Assembly (NCBI RefSeq): GCF_014384895.1
Contig: NZ_JACRSQ010000009.1
Coordinates: forward strand, 62,001 to 126,000
Reading direction: 5' to 3'
Source: Bianquea renquensis
Lineage (GTDB): Bacteria > Bacillota > Clostridia > Lachnospirales > Bianqueaceae
Length of the DNA stretch: 64,000 nucleotides
Below are positions 42,595 to 49,564 of the stretch, piece by piece. The notes below the pieces were generated by a model. It ran no database searches, was not told the DNA's origin, and worked only from the letters and a program-made list of their open reading frames with translations. The position numbers and the translations under genes were made by a program. Each line of letters begins with the position of its first letter. The stretch's first letter is position 1.

Positions 42595-44040
42595 TCAGAA
42601 CCGAATTGCCAGTATGGCCGCCTTGGGGATAACAAACGGCCTCGCAGGATCGATATGGACCGCTGTGGGAGTGACGGCCTCAGGCGTTTCAAAGGTATTA
42701 TGGGCATGCATGTCCTCGGCATACAGCAAGGTCGCCTGAGCCTCTGCCGGTATTGTCTTGCCCACGCCTTCCAACAAAATCTCCACATCGCCGGTGCAAG
42801 AGAGATTCCCCACGGTCAGCAATGTTTTTTCATCCTTCACCGACGCAGAAACGGAAATCGAAGAAGCAAAATCGTCATTGTCTGTAACCGTCGCTTCGAT
42901 GGCCTCTGCCCCCTGGTGCTCCTTATACATATCAAATACGTGGTACGTGGGAGTTTCGATGCAGTGTTCACCGCCTGCCAGGAAGAGCGAGTGGAGACAG
43001 TTGACCAATTGCGCCACGTTTGCCATGCGGATTTTGTCACAGTGATTATTGAAAATATTCAGTGTCAGCGCTGCAACCATGGCATCCCGCATTGTACTCT
43101 GCTGTTCGAAAAGATTGTAACCGTGGCTGGGGCCGGATCCATCGGAATGCCAACAGCCCCATTCATCGATGACCAACTTACCGCAATTCTGCATTGAATA
43201 GCCACAGATAATATGCCAATTCCGTACGATAATGTCTTCGATATGAGCCGCCTGTTTCAAGAGGCAAGTCCACTCATCTTTCGAGAAAGTCAGCGGGTCA
43301 CCCGCCTGGCCACAGTAATAGTGCATGGCATAGCCGTTCATATGATGTTCGGAATCCACCGTTCCCTCCATCAGCTTGTTCGTCCAATGGAAGTCATTGG
43401 CGTCCTCGCCGCAGGCAAAGAGCTGGACGCTCGGGAAGGCATTTGCCATCAGAGCTGAAAATCGACGAAACTCGCCGGCATAATACTCGGGAGTCATATT
43501 TCCGCCACCGCCCCAATTTTCGTTGCCCACACCCCAATAGGGAATGGTAAAAGGCTCGGGATGGCCGTTTTGTTCGCGCTCCAATGCCAAGCTTGTTGTG
43601 CCGCGGGGTGACAGACAATAATCCATCCAGTTGCGGATATGAAGCGGTGAAACGCTGGTAAGGTTAGCGGCAAAATACGCATCAGCGCCAACCGCCTCGC
43701 AGAAATCCATAAATTCATGGGTTCCCACTTCGTTGGACTCATACCGCTTGTCGTTTTTTGTCCACCAGTTCGGGCGAGTGGGGCGGTGTTCTCCGATTCC
43801 ATCGCGCCAATCATAGGTCTCAGCAAAACAACCGCCCGGCCAACGGATCACAGGAGCTTTGATGGCCCGCAGTTTTTCAATGATTTCTTTTCGGAATCCC
43901 TTGATGTTGGGGATAGAGGAATCTTTTCCTACCCACAGTCCATCATAAAAGACACCCCCGAGATGTTCCGTAAAATGTCCGTATAGCTCTGGCGCGATCC
44001 TTCCCTTTTTCTGGGGATACAGTAGATAGATTTTTTTCAC
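42595..44040 (-). CDS. Alpha-L-arabinofuranosidase, glycoside hydrolase family 51
   Basis: The 481-residue enzyme releases terminal arabinofuranose from arabinan, arabinoxylan or arabinogalactan fragments. The acid/base is E174 in WGVGNENW and the nucleophile E293 in VIDEWGCW; the N-terminal YGHFTEHLGG and IRWPGGCF motifs are typical of GH51. There is no signal peptide, so it acts on imported sugars. I chose GTG 44040 because GGAGA stands 8 nt upstream on the minus strand; the open frame extends 13 codons further. It is convergent with the glycan operon but fits it functionally. Confidence 0.93.
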   Translation of the reverse strand: MKKIYLLYPQKKGRIAPELYGHFTEHLGGVFYDGLWVGKDSSIPNIKGFRKEIIEKLRAIKAPVIRWPGGCFAETYDWRDGIGEHRPTRPNWWTKNDKRYESNEVGTHEFMDFCEAVGADAYFAANLTSVSPLHIRNWMDYCLSPRGTTSLALEREQNGHPEPFTIPYWGVGNENWGGGGNMTPEYYAGEFRRFSALMANAFPSVQLFACGEDANDFHWTNKLMEGTVDSEHHMNGYAMHYYCGQAGDPLTFSKDEWTCLLKQAAHIEDIIVRNWHIICGYSMQNCGKLVIDEWGCWHSDGSGPSHGYNLFEQQSTMRDAMVAALTLNIFNNHCDKIRMANVAQLVNCLHSLFLAGGEHCIETPTYHVFDMYKEHQGAEAIEATVTDNDDFASSISVSASVKDEKTLLTVGNLSCTGDVEILLEGVGKTIPAEAQATLLYAEDMHAHNTFETPEAVTPTAVHIDPARPFVIPKAAILAIRF

Positions 44041-44121
44041 TTCCGTCTCTCCTTTTGCGTATCTGCAATCCATAACCAAGAATGGGGATTGGTATGCCCG
44101 TGATGCGGCTCTTGTGTTATA

Positions 44122-44886
44122 TTAGCTCATCGAGGTGTCTCGGTACAGGATTCCTTCCAGTATAAAGGAGGAATCCGCCTGGGTAAAGATCAGCGTCAAT
44201 TCCTTCCAGTCCACGGCGCCCGGGTACATATAGCTGACAGCCTGCGCGCCTGGGTATACCTCCCGAATCTGCGACAGGGCCTCCGTCTCATTGATGGAAA
44301 TCGAAGCCTGGGAAAGAAAGTCCACGGGATATAAGAATTTGTCGTAGTATTCCGAGGGCGTCAGGGTAATGTCTGCGCCGCTCCCCGGATAGCTGCCGAA
44401 CGTTATAGCGGTGGTGCCGGACAGCCAATTGGAGAGATTCGATTTGGATATCACGATGTCCGACGTGGCCTCTACACTGCCGGCAGGGGAGAGGCGAAGG
44501 CCAGCGTCCCCCACATAGGAGCTCAGAGCGCGAAAGTCTTTTTGTTTGATTGCGTCCATAACAGACTGAGACGCTGACTCCAGGGTTACAGGTTCCGCCT
44601 GGGAGCTTTCTTCTCCCTGAGAACTCTCATCCTCCTGCGAGGACTCATCCTCCGGCTGGCTCGCCTCGCTAGTCTCAGAGCTTTCCTGGGGGATGGACTC
44701 CTCCTGGGACGATTCCTCCTGGGAGGAGTCATTCTCAGAGGAGGAATCCGGTAACGACTCTCCCACAGAGCTTTCCTCCGATGATGAGGAAGCATGATCC
44801 TGAAAAGGTTTGACCAGCAAGTACACGATGCAACCGATGAGGAGGAGCAATATAAGAATCAGTAAGACCTTGACGAATTTCTTCAT
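44122..44886 (-). CDS. Membrane-anchored protein with Ser/Glu-rich linker, unknown function
   Basis: The 254-residue protein has an N-terminal membrane anchor (about 8-28), a low-complexity linker of about 75 residues made of SSQEES-like units, and a C-terminal domain of about 150 residues starting near AEPVTLESASQSVMDAIKQKDF. The C-terminal domain resembles the small exported domains often found behind such linkers in Firmicutes, but I cannot name a family. The acidic, Ser-rich linker should span the cell wall. ATG 44886 has GGAGG 8 nt upstream. Its promoter appears to lie within the left 64-bp direct repeat of the adjacent island. Confidence 0.72.
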   Translation of the reverse strand: MKKFVKVLLILILLLLIGCIVYLLVKPFQDHASSSSEESSVGESLPDSSSENDSSQEESSQEESIPQESSETSEASQPEDESSQEDESSQGEESSQAEPVTLESASQSVMDAIKQKDFRALSSYVGDAGLRLSPAGSVEATSDIVISKSNLSNWLSGTTAITFGSYPGSGADITLTPSEYYDKFLYPVDFLSQASISINETEALSQIREVYPGAQAVSYMYPGAVDWKELTLIFTQADSSFILEGILYRDTSMS

Positions 44887-44919
44887 TGTTTGAACCTCCA
44901 TAAAAATATTTGCAGCCTT

Positions 44920-44948
44920 ATTGTAGCACGCCTATCCAAGAAATACAA
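44920..44948 (-). promoter_or_regulatory. Promoter of the Ser/Glu-rich protein gene, inside the left 64-bp repeat
   Basis: On the minus strand TTGTAT (44948-44943), a 17-bp spacer and TACAAT (44925-44920). The single base that differs between the two 64-bp repeats falls in this -35 box; the right copy reads TTGAAT there, and TACAAG at the corresponding -10. Confidence 0.55.
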
Positions 44949-44984
44949 GAAAACTCCAGCTTTGTTCAAAAATCTGTAAGATCC
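44921..44984. repeat. Left 64-bp direct repeat flanking the XRE/DUF2442/DUF4160 island
   Basis: This sequence, beginning TTGTAGCACGCCTATCCAAG and ending CTGTAAGATCC, recurs in the same orientation at 46331-46394 with 63 of 64 bases identical. Confidence 0.92.
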
Positions 44985-45303
44985 GCCTTCCGAGTTTGCC
45001 ACTTAATAAACCGCAGCCATAAAAATTTTTCTTTATATAGCAAGGGGTTCCTTGTTTTAAAAATTAGAGATGTAGAATATCCGATTCCTGAAAACAAACG
45101 AATAAACAAATATAAAGAAAATGGTGCGCATAGAAAAATACCTGCATCTCAAACCGAAATACAGGTATCACCAGCACTAAATTTTAGATATTTCACCTGT
45201 CTACTTGACAAGAGGCATATCATTACCTAGAGGGCTATCTTTATTTTGGTCTTCATCTCAGAAGTCCCTTTCTGCTATACTCTCCGCTACTTTCTCTATG
45301 ATA
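44985..45303. other. Gene-free AT-rich stretch at the left side of the island
   Basis: I see no supported gene in these 319 bp. There is a small hairpin CAAGG-GGTT-CCTTG followed by TTTT near 45043-45060 and an inverted repeat ATACCTG/CAGGTAT around 45138-45167. One open frame of about 106 codons crosses it on the plus strand but begins in the 64-bp repeat without a ribosome-binding site. Confidence 0.5.
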
Positions 45304-45525
45304 TTATTTTTCAATTGGTACAACTTCCAACTTCTGCCCCAATGCGGCTAATATCTTTAGCAAAGTATCAAGTTGCGGAGTTGCATTCTTGCTTTCCATT
45401 CGTGCTATTGCAGGCTGTGCCAGATTTGCAGCCTTGGCTAGCTCCTTCTGTGTCATGCCGCTTTCTTTTCGTAGCTCTATAATCTGGTCAATTAAAACAG
45501 CACAATTTTCAGGCATTATCGACAC
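45304..45525 (-). CDS. XRE-family helix-turn-helix protein (antitoxin-like)
   Basis: The 73-residue protein is a Cro/CI-type helix-turn-helix (GMTQKELAKAANLAQPAIARMES), almost all of it DNA-binding domain, as in HigA-like antitoxins. Its start overlaps the stop of the upstream DUF2442 gene by 17 bp, so the two are coupled. The third gene, DUF4160, lies upstream on the same strand. The trio sits between long direct repeats. An antitoxin or autorepressor role is inferred from size and context. Confidence 0.82.
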   Translation of the reverse strand: MSIMPENCAVLIDQIIELRKESGMTQKELAKAANLAQPAIARMESKNATPQLDTLLKILAALGQKLEVVPIEK

Positions 45526-45817
45526 CCCCAGTAGGCTTACTGTTTTGATATAAATGTTCTGGCGCTATGTCTATATCTTCGCTCCAAATCACTGTATCAC
45601 CATCCACCCTTGCCCCCAAAAAAAAAGCAAGATTTTTGAGCGGTGCATAAATGGCTTTCTCCAGCAACGGACGGGCATTATATATGCGTTTTTCTCCGCC
45701 TGTAAAGGTAAGCAACAGCGTGTAATCTCTCCGCGGTTCCACAGCCTTTACTACCCATGCTGGGCAGCTTGCTTTGCATACATAATCTTTACTTTTTGCA
45801 TCGTATACAATTTCCAT
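45509..45817 (-). CDS. DUF2442 protein
   Basis: The 102-residue protein has the DUF2442 core, recognised by YTLLLTFTGGEKRIYNARPLLEKAIYAPLKN in parts and the closing TVIWSEDIDIAPEHLY. Genes of this family almost always neighbour DUF4160 genes and are suspected to form toxin-antitoxin-like pairs; biochemical function is not known to me. Here DUF4160 lies 37 bp upstream and the XRE protein is coupled downstream. Confidence 0.82.
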   Translation of the reverse strand: MEIVYDAKSKDYVCKASCPAWVVKAVEPRRDYTLLLTFTGGEKRIYNARPLLEKAIYAPLKNLAFFLGARVDGDTVIWSEDIDIAPEHLYQNSKPTGGVDNA

Positions 45818-45854
45818 AGTCTACTCCTTCTCATATAGCGTATAGACGCTTCAC

Positions 45855-46115
45855 TTATCGCAAGGGGGCTATCTTATATAGTGGCTGTTCATTAATTGCC
45901 AGCTCCCAGTTTGCTAAAAGCTCGTCCTTATGAAGTTCTGCCCATGCTGCAATGAACTTTATTTGACGCTTGGGCATTTCACCCTCTATTAATTCACCTT
46001 CCATATTGAAAATGCCGTTATAGCCTTGATATGCAGCATGAAAGTGCGGCGGATTATGTTCACCGTTGTTATACATTCTGATTATAATTCCTAGAAACAT
46101 TGAAACTATTGGCAT
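45855..46115 (-). CDS. DUF4160 protein
   Basis: The 86-residue protein has the DUF4160 hallmark HNPPHFHAAYQGYNGIF with three closely spaced histidines, followed by a helical C-terminus (KFIAAWAELHKDELLANWEL). It is typically paired with DUF2442, as here. The His-rich motif could bind metal, but this is inference. It is the first gene of the minus-strand trio. The nearest candidate promoter is the one duplicated in the right 64-bp repeat, more than 200 bp upstream. Confidence 0.82.
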   Translation of the reverse strand: MPIVSMFLGIIIRMYNNGEHNPPHFHAAYQGYNGIFNMEGELIEGEMPKRQIKFIAAWAELHKDELLANWELAINEQPLYKIAPLR

Positions 46116-46330
46116 TAGCTCAACTCCTTTGCTGGCTATATTATACCATGGCCTCCGGCCATGATATCGCTCCGCAGGGTTGCAAACGTCCGCGCAATGG
46201 TTTGTTCGCTTCGCTCACCGCGCGGCCGGCGCGTATAATCGCTTACGCGATTATTATACCATATTCGCTATTAAGCATCAATAACAAATTTGTTATTTTT
46301 ACTCAACAGCTGTGAGCTATTCTTGTAACC
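46116..46330. other. Structured gene-free stretch inside the island
   Basis: No gene is seen here. Most of the stretch is taken up by nested palindromes at 46150-46252 bordered by a 10-bp direct repeat, described separately. The rest is AT-rich. Confidence 0.5.
46140..46262. repeat. Small palindromic element with 10-bp flanking direct repeats
   Basis: ATTATACCAT occurs at 46140-46149 and 46253-46262. Between them lie CATGGCC-TCC-GGCCATG, CAAAC/GTTTG with inner CGCGC pairing, GCGC-rich palindromes, and a GTATAATCGC/GCGATTATTATAC stem whose right arm overlaps the right direct repeat. This looks like a MITE- or REP-like insertion different from the hairpin family of copies A-C. Confidence 0.5.
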
Positions 46331-46394
46331 TTGTAGCACGCCTATCCAAGAAATTCAAGAAAACTCCAGCTTTGTTCAAAAATCTGTAAGATCC
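46331..46394. repeat. Right 64-bp direct repeat flanking the island
   Basis: Same-orientation partner of 44921-44984 (one mismatch, T46355 against A44945). It ends 28 bp before the -35 box of nrdD. Confidence 0.92.
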
Positions 46395-46422
46395 CTGCGG
46401 CCAAGTTCGACAAAAAACGCTA

Positions 46423-46451
46423 TTGACAGTATACTATATATGGGATATAAT
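46423..46451 (+). promoter_or_regulatory. Consensus promoter of nrdDG
   Basis: TTGACA (46423-46428), a 17-bp spacer and TATAAT (46446-46451) match consensus at all positions. Confidence 0.9.
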
Positions 46452-46488
46452 TTTTTTATTCGAGAGAGGGAGACACAAGATATAGTGT
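46431..46488. promoter_or_regulatory. Pair of NrdR-box-like sites
   Basis: ATACTATATATGGGAT (46431-46446) and ACACAAGATATAGTGT (46473-46488) resemble the NrdR palindrome ACACTATATATAGTGT at 12 and 14 of 16 positions. They are 42 bp apart, about four helical turns, and the first overlaps the promoter. This is the usual layout for dATP-dependent repression of ribonucleotide reductase genes. Confidence 0.72.
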
Positions 46489-46513
46489 AATCGAGAAAGG
46501 GGAACCACGAGGG

Positions 46514-48856
46514 ATGATCAGCACAATTACAAAGAGAGACGGGCGGAAAGCAACCTTTGACCTGCAAAAAATTGCCAGTGCGATTTTTAAAGCGGCACAG
46601 GCGACGGGAGGCCGCAATTATGACGAGGCGATGGAGTTGGCCAGTCAAGTGGAGACTTATCTGGTGCAGGAAGGAGAAATGCAGCCGTCGGTTGAGCATA
46701 TCCAGGATGTCGTGGAGAAAGTGCTGATTGAAAATGGACATGCCCGCACAGCGAAAGAGTATATTTTGTATCGGGCAGAGCGCACCAGAGTCCGTGAGAT
46801 GAATACGCGTCTGATGAAAACCTACGAGGATCTCACATTCAAAGACGCAAAGGATAATGATATCAAGCGGGAAAACGCCAATATCGACGGCGACACGGCC
46901 ATGGGGACTATGTTAAAGTATGGGTCGGAGGGAGCAAAGCAGTTCTGTGAGATGTATATATTGAAGCCAGAACACGCCCAGGCCCATAGTGCCGGGGACA
47001 TCCACATTCACGATATGGATTTTCTGACGCTGACCACCACCTGTTGCCAGATTGACATTGACAAGCTATTTCAACGAGGGTTTTCCACAGGCCATGGCTT
47101 TCTGCGCGAGCCCAACGATATCGCCAGCTATGCGGCATTGGCCTGTATAGCCATTCAGTCCAACCAGAATGACCAACATGGAGGCCAGAGCATTCCAAAC
47201 TTTGACTATGCCATGGCGAAGGGGGTGGCGAAAACCTATGACAAACTGTACCGCCAAAATCTGGGGAGAGCGCTGGAGCTGTTGGCGGAGGAGGAGAACG
47301 GTGAAGAGGTTGCCAGGAGAATCTCGGATGAAGCGAAGGCAGCTAGCGAAGCCATGCCAAAGCTAGATGACGGCGAGACCTATATGGAAGCGGAGCTGGA
47401 GATCCTTGCCCGTGCCTACGGAACGTCCATAGCGCGAAGGCTACAGAACTTTGCCTTCGCACGAGCGAACAGAGAGACGGACCGAGCCGTGTATCAAGCG
47501 ATGGAGGCTTTTGTCCATAATCTAAATACCATGCATTCCAGGGCGGGCGCACAGATACCCTTTAGCTCTATCAATTATGGGATGGATACTACGCCAGAGG
47601 GGCGCATGATCATAAAGAATGTGCTCTTAGCCACGGAGGGAGGGCTTGGCAATGGTGAGACCCCCATCTTTCCAATCCACATCTTTAAGGTGAAAGAGGG
47701 CGTAAACTACAATCCGGGGGATCCAAATTATGATTTGTTCAAGCTGGCCTGCCGTGTGAGTGCGAAACGGCTGTTTCCCAATTTTTCATTCCTGGATGCC
47801 CCTTTTAACGCATGTTTTTATAAAGAAGGGAAACCGGAGACGGAGATCGCGTATATGGGATGCCGTACTCGTGTAATTTCCAATGTTCATGACCCGGAGC
47901 GGCAGATTGTGAATGGGCGTGGAAACCTCAGCTTCACATCCGTTAATTTGCCGCGACTGGCAATCCTGAGCAATCGCAACCTGGATCTATTCTTTGAACA
48001 GCTGGACCGGAAGATCGATTTGGTCATCGATCAATTGCTTGAGCGCTTTGAGATACAGGCACAGAAGGTTGTCCGAAATTATCCCTTCCTAATGGGGCAG
48101 GGGATCTGGATCGACTCTGAGAAGCTGGGATCGGAGGATTCCATCCGGGAAATCTTGAAGCATGGAACGCTTTCCATGGGCTTTATCGGCCTGGCAGAAT
48201 GCCTGAAGGCATTGACCGGCTTCCATCACGGGGAGAGCCGGGAGTCGCAGAACTTAGGGTTGGAGATTATTGGATATATGCGGCGCAGGATGGACGAGGC
48301 GGCGGAGAAATATAAAATGAATTTCTCCTTGATCGGTACCCCGGCGGAGGGGCTGTCGGGTCGCTTTGTGCGGATGGATGCGAAAAAATTCGGCGTTATA
48401 CCGGGTGTCACAGATCGGGAATACTATACGAACTCTTTCCACGTGCCGGTTTACTGTGACATATCCGCTTGGGACAAGATCCGCCTTGAGGCGCCGTACC
48501 ATGCGCTGACCAACGGTGGGCACATTACCTACGTGGAGTTGGATGGAGATCCCACGGAGAATCTGGAGGCGTTCGAGCAGGTGATTCGCTGCATGAAGGA
48601 AGCTGGGGTGGGCTATGGGTCCATCAATCATCCAGTGGACCGGGATCCGGTGTGCGGCTATACCGGGATCATCGGGGACACATGCCCTAACTGCGGGCGG
48701 GCCGAGACGGAGGACCAGCCCTTTGAACGAATCCGCCGCATTACCGGCTATCTGGTTGGAACGCTGGACCGGTTTAACGATGCAAAACAGGCGGAAGTCC
48801 GGGATCGGGTTAAACATTCCCTTGGGACAGGCCTGGGAGAAATGGAGCGGATTTAG
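46514..48856 (+). CDS. nrdD: Anaerobic ribonucleoside-triphosphate reductase
   Basis: The 780-residue glycyl-radical enzyme makes deoxynucleotides without oxygen. The N-terminal ATP cone (about 3-95, KRDGRKATFDLQKI) senses dATP/ATP. The large catalytic barrel follows, then a zinc site with two Cys pairs (VCGYTG, CPNC) and the radical glycine at about G745 in RRITGYLVGT. Formate-type class III chemistry is expected. It is immediately followed by its activase gene with no gap. Control is by NrdR-box-like sites in a consensus promoter. Confidence 0.95.
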   Translation: MISTITKRDGRKATFDLQKIASAIFKAAQATGGRNYDEAMELASQVETYLVQEGEMQPSVEHIQDVVEKVLIENGHARTAKEYILYRAERTRVREMNTRLMKTYEDLTFKDAKDNDIKRENANIDGDTAMGTMLKYGSEGAKQFCEMYILKPEHAQAHSAGDIHIHDMDFLTLTTTCCQIDIDKLFQRGFSTGHGFLREPNDIASYAALACIAIQSNQNDQHGGQSIPNFDYAMAKGVAKTYDKLYRQNLGRALELLAEEENGEEVARRISDEAKAASEAMPKLDDGETYMEAELEILARAYGTSIARRLQNFAFARANRETDRAVYQAMEAFVHNLNTMHSRAGAQIPFSSINYGMDTTPEGRMIIKNVLLATEGGLGNGETPIFPIHIFKVKEGVNYNPGDPNYDLFKLACRVSAKRLFPNFSFLDAPFNACFYKEGKPETEIAYMGCRTRVISNVHDPERQIVNGRGNLSFTSVNLPRLAILSNRNLDLFFEQLDRKIDLVIDQLLERFEIQAQKVVRNYPFLMGQGIWIDSEKLGSEDSIREILKHGTLSMGFIGLAECLKALTGFHHGESRESQNLGLEIIGYMRRRMDEAAEKYKMNFSLIGTPAEGLSGRFVRMDAKKFGVIPGVTDREYYTNSFHVPVYCDISAWDKIRLEAPYHALTNGGHITYVELDGDPTENLEAFEQVIRCMKEAGVGYGSINHPVDRDPVCGYTGIIGDTCPNCGRAETEDQPFERIRRITGYLVGTLDRFNDAKQAEVRDRVKHSLGTGLGEMERI

Positions 48857-49369
48857 ATGAAGGCGCTGCGCTTGGCGGGAGTGATTCGAGAATCGATAGT
48901 GGACGGGCCGGGTATCCGGCTCGTTATTTTTGCCCAGGGTTGCCCTCATAAGTGTCCAGGGTGCCATAACCCCGCAACCCATGATCCGGAGGGCGGGTAT
49001 GACAGTGACCCACAGCAGATTCTGGAGGCGATCCGAGAGAATCCCATCCTCCAGGGGGTGACCTTTTCCGGCGGTGATCCCTTTCTCCAGGCGGATGGCT
49101 TTGCCCAGCTGGCCAGGGAGATTCATGCCCTCGGTCTCTCTGTCATCACCTATACCGGGTATACGATGGAGCAGCTGTTGGCTGGGATTGATGAACATCC
49201 AGGGTGGAGGAAACTGTTGGAGGAGACGGACACTTTGATTGACGGTCCATTTCTGTTATCGGAAAAGAGTATGCTTCTTCCCTTCCGCGGGTCCCGAAAT
49301 CAGCGGGTGTTGGACCCGCGAGCCTCTCTGGCGGCGGGGAAGCCTGTGGAGAAGGATTTTTCGATATAA
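48857..49369 (+). CDS. nrdG: Anaerobic ribonucleotide reductase activating enzyme (radical SAM)
   Basis: The 170-residue activase uses S-adenosylmethionine to create the glycyl radical on NrdD. The [4Fe-4S] cysteines are C29, C33 and C36 (GCPHKCPGC), and the SAM-binding GGDP motif follows in TFSGGDPFLQ. Its ATG begins directly after the nrdD stop codon, indicating coupled translation. Confidence 0.95.
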   Translation: MKALRLAGVIRESIVDGPGIRLVIFAQGCPHKCPGCHNPATHDPEGGYDSDPQQILEAIRENPILQGVTFSGGDPFLQADGFAQLAREIHALGLSVITYTGYTMEQLLAGIDEHPGWRKLLEETDTLIDGPFLLSEKSMLLPFRGSRNQRVLDPRASLAAGKPVEKDFSI

Positions 49370-49375
49370 AAGCAT

Positions 49376-49404
49376 TTGACAGAATAGGAAAACAACGGTA
49401 GAAT
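49376..49404 (+). promoter_or_regulatory. Promoter of the AI-2E transporter/queuosine operon
   Basis: TTGACA (49376-49381), 17 bp, TAGAAT (49399-49404). The transcript should have a leader of about 155 nt that includes hairpin element copy C. Confidence 0.78.
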
Positions 49405-49465
49405 ATAGGAGTCCGCAGTTCAAGGCTGAGATGAGCTTTAGCGGGGAGAGGGGCAGTTTAGCCGG

Positions 49466-49548
49466 GCATTTGTGTCGGAGCGCCACAAATGCAAATCGCA
49501 GCCGCAAATTTGAGATTTGCGCTGCGCACCTTCGCGCAAGAGCGCTCC
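49466..49548 (+). repeat. Hairpin element, copy C, in front of the AI-2E transporter gene
   Basis: Hairpin 2 is present with arms GCATTTGTG (49466-49474) and CACAAATGC (49484-49492) and loop TCGGAGCGC. One base pair is missing on both arms compared with copies A and B. Hairpin 1 is absent; other GC-rich stems follow at about 49498-49540. CGGAGCG of the loop pairs perfectly with CGCTCCG (49543-49549) just before the Shine-Dalgarno AATGGAGG. No clear flanking direct repeat is seen. Confidence 0.75.
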
Positions 49549-49564
49549 GGAATGGAGGATCGAT

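Noticed and set aside
44910..45230. Open frame of about 106 codons on the plus strand across the left 64-bp repeat
   Set aside because: No ribosome-binding site, no recognisable domain, and it starts in the promoter region of the opposite-strand gene.
48254..49198. Open frame of about 314 codons on the minus strand
   Set aside because: It lies antisense to nrdD and nrdG, both of which have full family motifs; the antisense translation is rich in His, Arg and Pro and has no ribosome-binding site.
49405..49465. preQ1 or thiamine riboswitch before the queuosine operon
   Set aside because: I looked for the characteristic core motifs and did not find them; CTGAGA-like text near 49427 lacks the rest of a TPP aptamer.
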